A DNA stretch of 64,000 nt, taken from Tethya wilhelma. Lineage: Eukaryota; Porifera; Demospongiae; Tethyida; Tethyidae. Location of the stretch: NCBI GenBank assembly GCA_964030475.1, contig CAXIPT010000088.1:1-64000 (forward strand). Reading direction: 5' to 3'. The translations under genes were made by a program, and so were the position numbers. The notes under the pieces are model-generated. The model did not search any database. It was not told the origin of the DNA and was given only the letters and a program-made list of their open reading frames with translations. Below are positions 63,081 through 64,000 of the stretch, piece after piece; within the stretch, counting starts at the first letter, position 1, and each line of letters opens with the position of its first letter.

Positions 63081-63349
63081 GAGTAAAAAAAACATTGGAA
63101 ATGTAATGAGACACAGGAATGGCTAAATCGTAAAAAGAACGCAAACAAAATGGAATAGCTGTTAGAGTGCGTAAGAAATTCTTTCTGTGGGCAAAACTGA
63201 AAAGAGATTAAATAAGGAGATTGTTAAATGCAGCCCATAAAGGAAGAATTCTGCACACTCTGACAGCCCGGCATTCCATCTTGTTTGCGTTCTTTTTATG
63301 ATTTAGCCATTCCTGTGTCTCATTACATTTCCAATGTTTTTTTACTTGT
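63081..63349. repeat. Family F MITE (uninterrupted)
   Basis: GAGTAAAAAAAACATTGGAA at the left and CCAATGTTTTTTTACTTGTG at the right; AACAAAATGGAATAGCTGTT mirrored. Confidence 0.78.
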
Positions 63350-64000
63350 GAACATATGAAAGACACACGTAAATGAACTTTCACTAAATATTACTACCAT
63401 TCCTATCTTGTTTGCGTACTTTTTACAATTTGGCCATTCCTGTATATGTTCTCATTACATTACTAATGTTTGTACATAACATAAAAATGCATGTATTCCA
63501 TTTTGTAGCGGTAAAATGTTTTTTCGGTGTGTGTGTGTGTGTGTTCACTCTCAGCATCTAGTAGATGCAATAGAGTATATCTAGTCCAAGTGCTTGTGTT
63601 TTTGCAAACTCTGCAGCAAGTTAGCATTGCCAGAAATGGCCCATATAACGCTGGACATGACGCGGACTTCCTGTTTAATGAAACTACGGACTAGATAAAC
63701 GGGAAATTGTTCGACCCCGCCTACTTTGAGGCGTGGTCGCTCGTAGGATTTTTGGTGTTCATTCGCAAGCGCGCTTTTTTACACAAAATAAGGGCTTGTG
63801 GTGAAAGTTGGGCGCCAAGACTGAAGAAGAACGTTTGCTGAAGAGATGTGGGCCAGGAAAACGCTTCTACCATCCTTTTGTACACCTGGGACTCGGTGAA
63901 TAGTAGTGCGCTTGCCCTGCCGTCGTTCAGCTCCATGGACAAGTTTGTTTGAAAAGTGTAAGTTGGCTGTAGTGTACAAATCATTTATACATTTATGTCC
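63350..64000. other. F-related arm, (TG)n and unassigned sequence
   Basis: 63350-63480 is a mirrored partner of 60856-60955 (CCATTCCTATCTTGTTTGCG). 63527-63543 is a TG run. From 63600 the sequence is less AT-rich; two overlapping minus frames (63721-63984 and 63779-63979) have no recognisable domain, and I do not call a gene. Confidence 0.4.

Noticed and set aside
63721..63984. Two overlapping minus frames at the right edge as an upstream RNF213 exon
   Set aside because: Neither frame resembles RNF213 or another family I know, and no acceptor/donor pair in suitable phase could be matched to the exon at 59447-59755.

Overview
The window looks like an AT-rich, repeat-dense metazoan chromosome segment. 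The short-intron gene models, the Roc-COR-like, TRAF-like and RNF213-like proteins, and the density of small inverted-repeat transposons suggest a demosponge (Amphimedon-like). That assignment is recalled from protein flavour, not tested. There is no bacterial gene organisation, no CRISPR array, and I recognise no rRNA or tRNA gene. Single Ns at 4206, 22790 and 27148 and a 15-N run at 32216-32230 show this is a draft assembly.

Left part (1-11 kb). There is a frameshifted ELP2 (Elongator WD40) exon fragment on the minus strand at 601-850. A RING plus TRAF-type zinc-finger gene lies at 2268-3029 (+). A Roc-COR-like GTPase relic lies at 4946-7340 (+): its reading frame is continuous except for three in-frame TGA codons and a damaged P-loop. 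A 1.8-kb MULE transposon with 64-bp terminal inverted repeats follows (7411-9223), then four exons of a RecQ-type helicase C-terminal half (9830-11026) cut off by a hAT transposon.

Transposon cluster (11-17 kb). The hAT transposase relic (11248-14294) is itself interrupted by a 909-bp GTGACC-ended element (11661-12569) that made a 4-bp ATAT target duplication. A decayed relative of that element (14606-15657) and a 692-bp element with an 8-bp target duplication (16012-16703) lie downstream.

Main gene (17-59.8 kb). Eighteen exons of one RNF213/mysterin-like gene can be placed. Fourteen run on the minus strand from 59755 down to 25553, and their intron phases all agree. The next four exons, again in matching phase, lie on the plus strand at 17049-20212. 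The last minus exon ends exactly where the first plus exon begins in the protein, so a single gene appears to have been split by an inversion of roughly 16.7-25.3 kb, or by a false assembly join. The C-terminal part, including the RING, is not visible. The introns are packed with nested non-autonomous elements.

Recurring repeat families, named here for reference: (F) ACAAGTAAAAA...TTTTTACTTGT elements; (G) CCCAGTACGGTAGTACTGGG elements, often with a CTT microsatellite; (H/I) TCATACGTACGGTAGTACGTA plus TAGGAATGGGCAGTGC composite elements; (K) TTAA-flanked piggyBac-type MITEs; (N) short TACCGTA-ended palindromes; the GTGACC...GGTCAC group with 4-bp A/T target duplications; and the CAGTGGCG-ended hAT-like MITEs. 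Non-LTR retrotransposon traces occur at 22.6, 35.6 and 60.6 kb, and a degenerate multi-frame mobile-element ORF lies at 28.8-30.9 kb.
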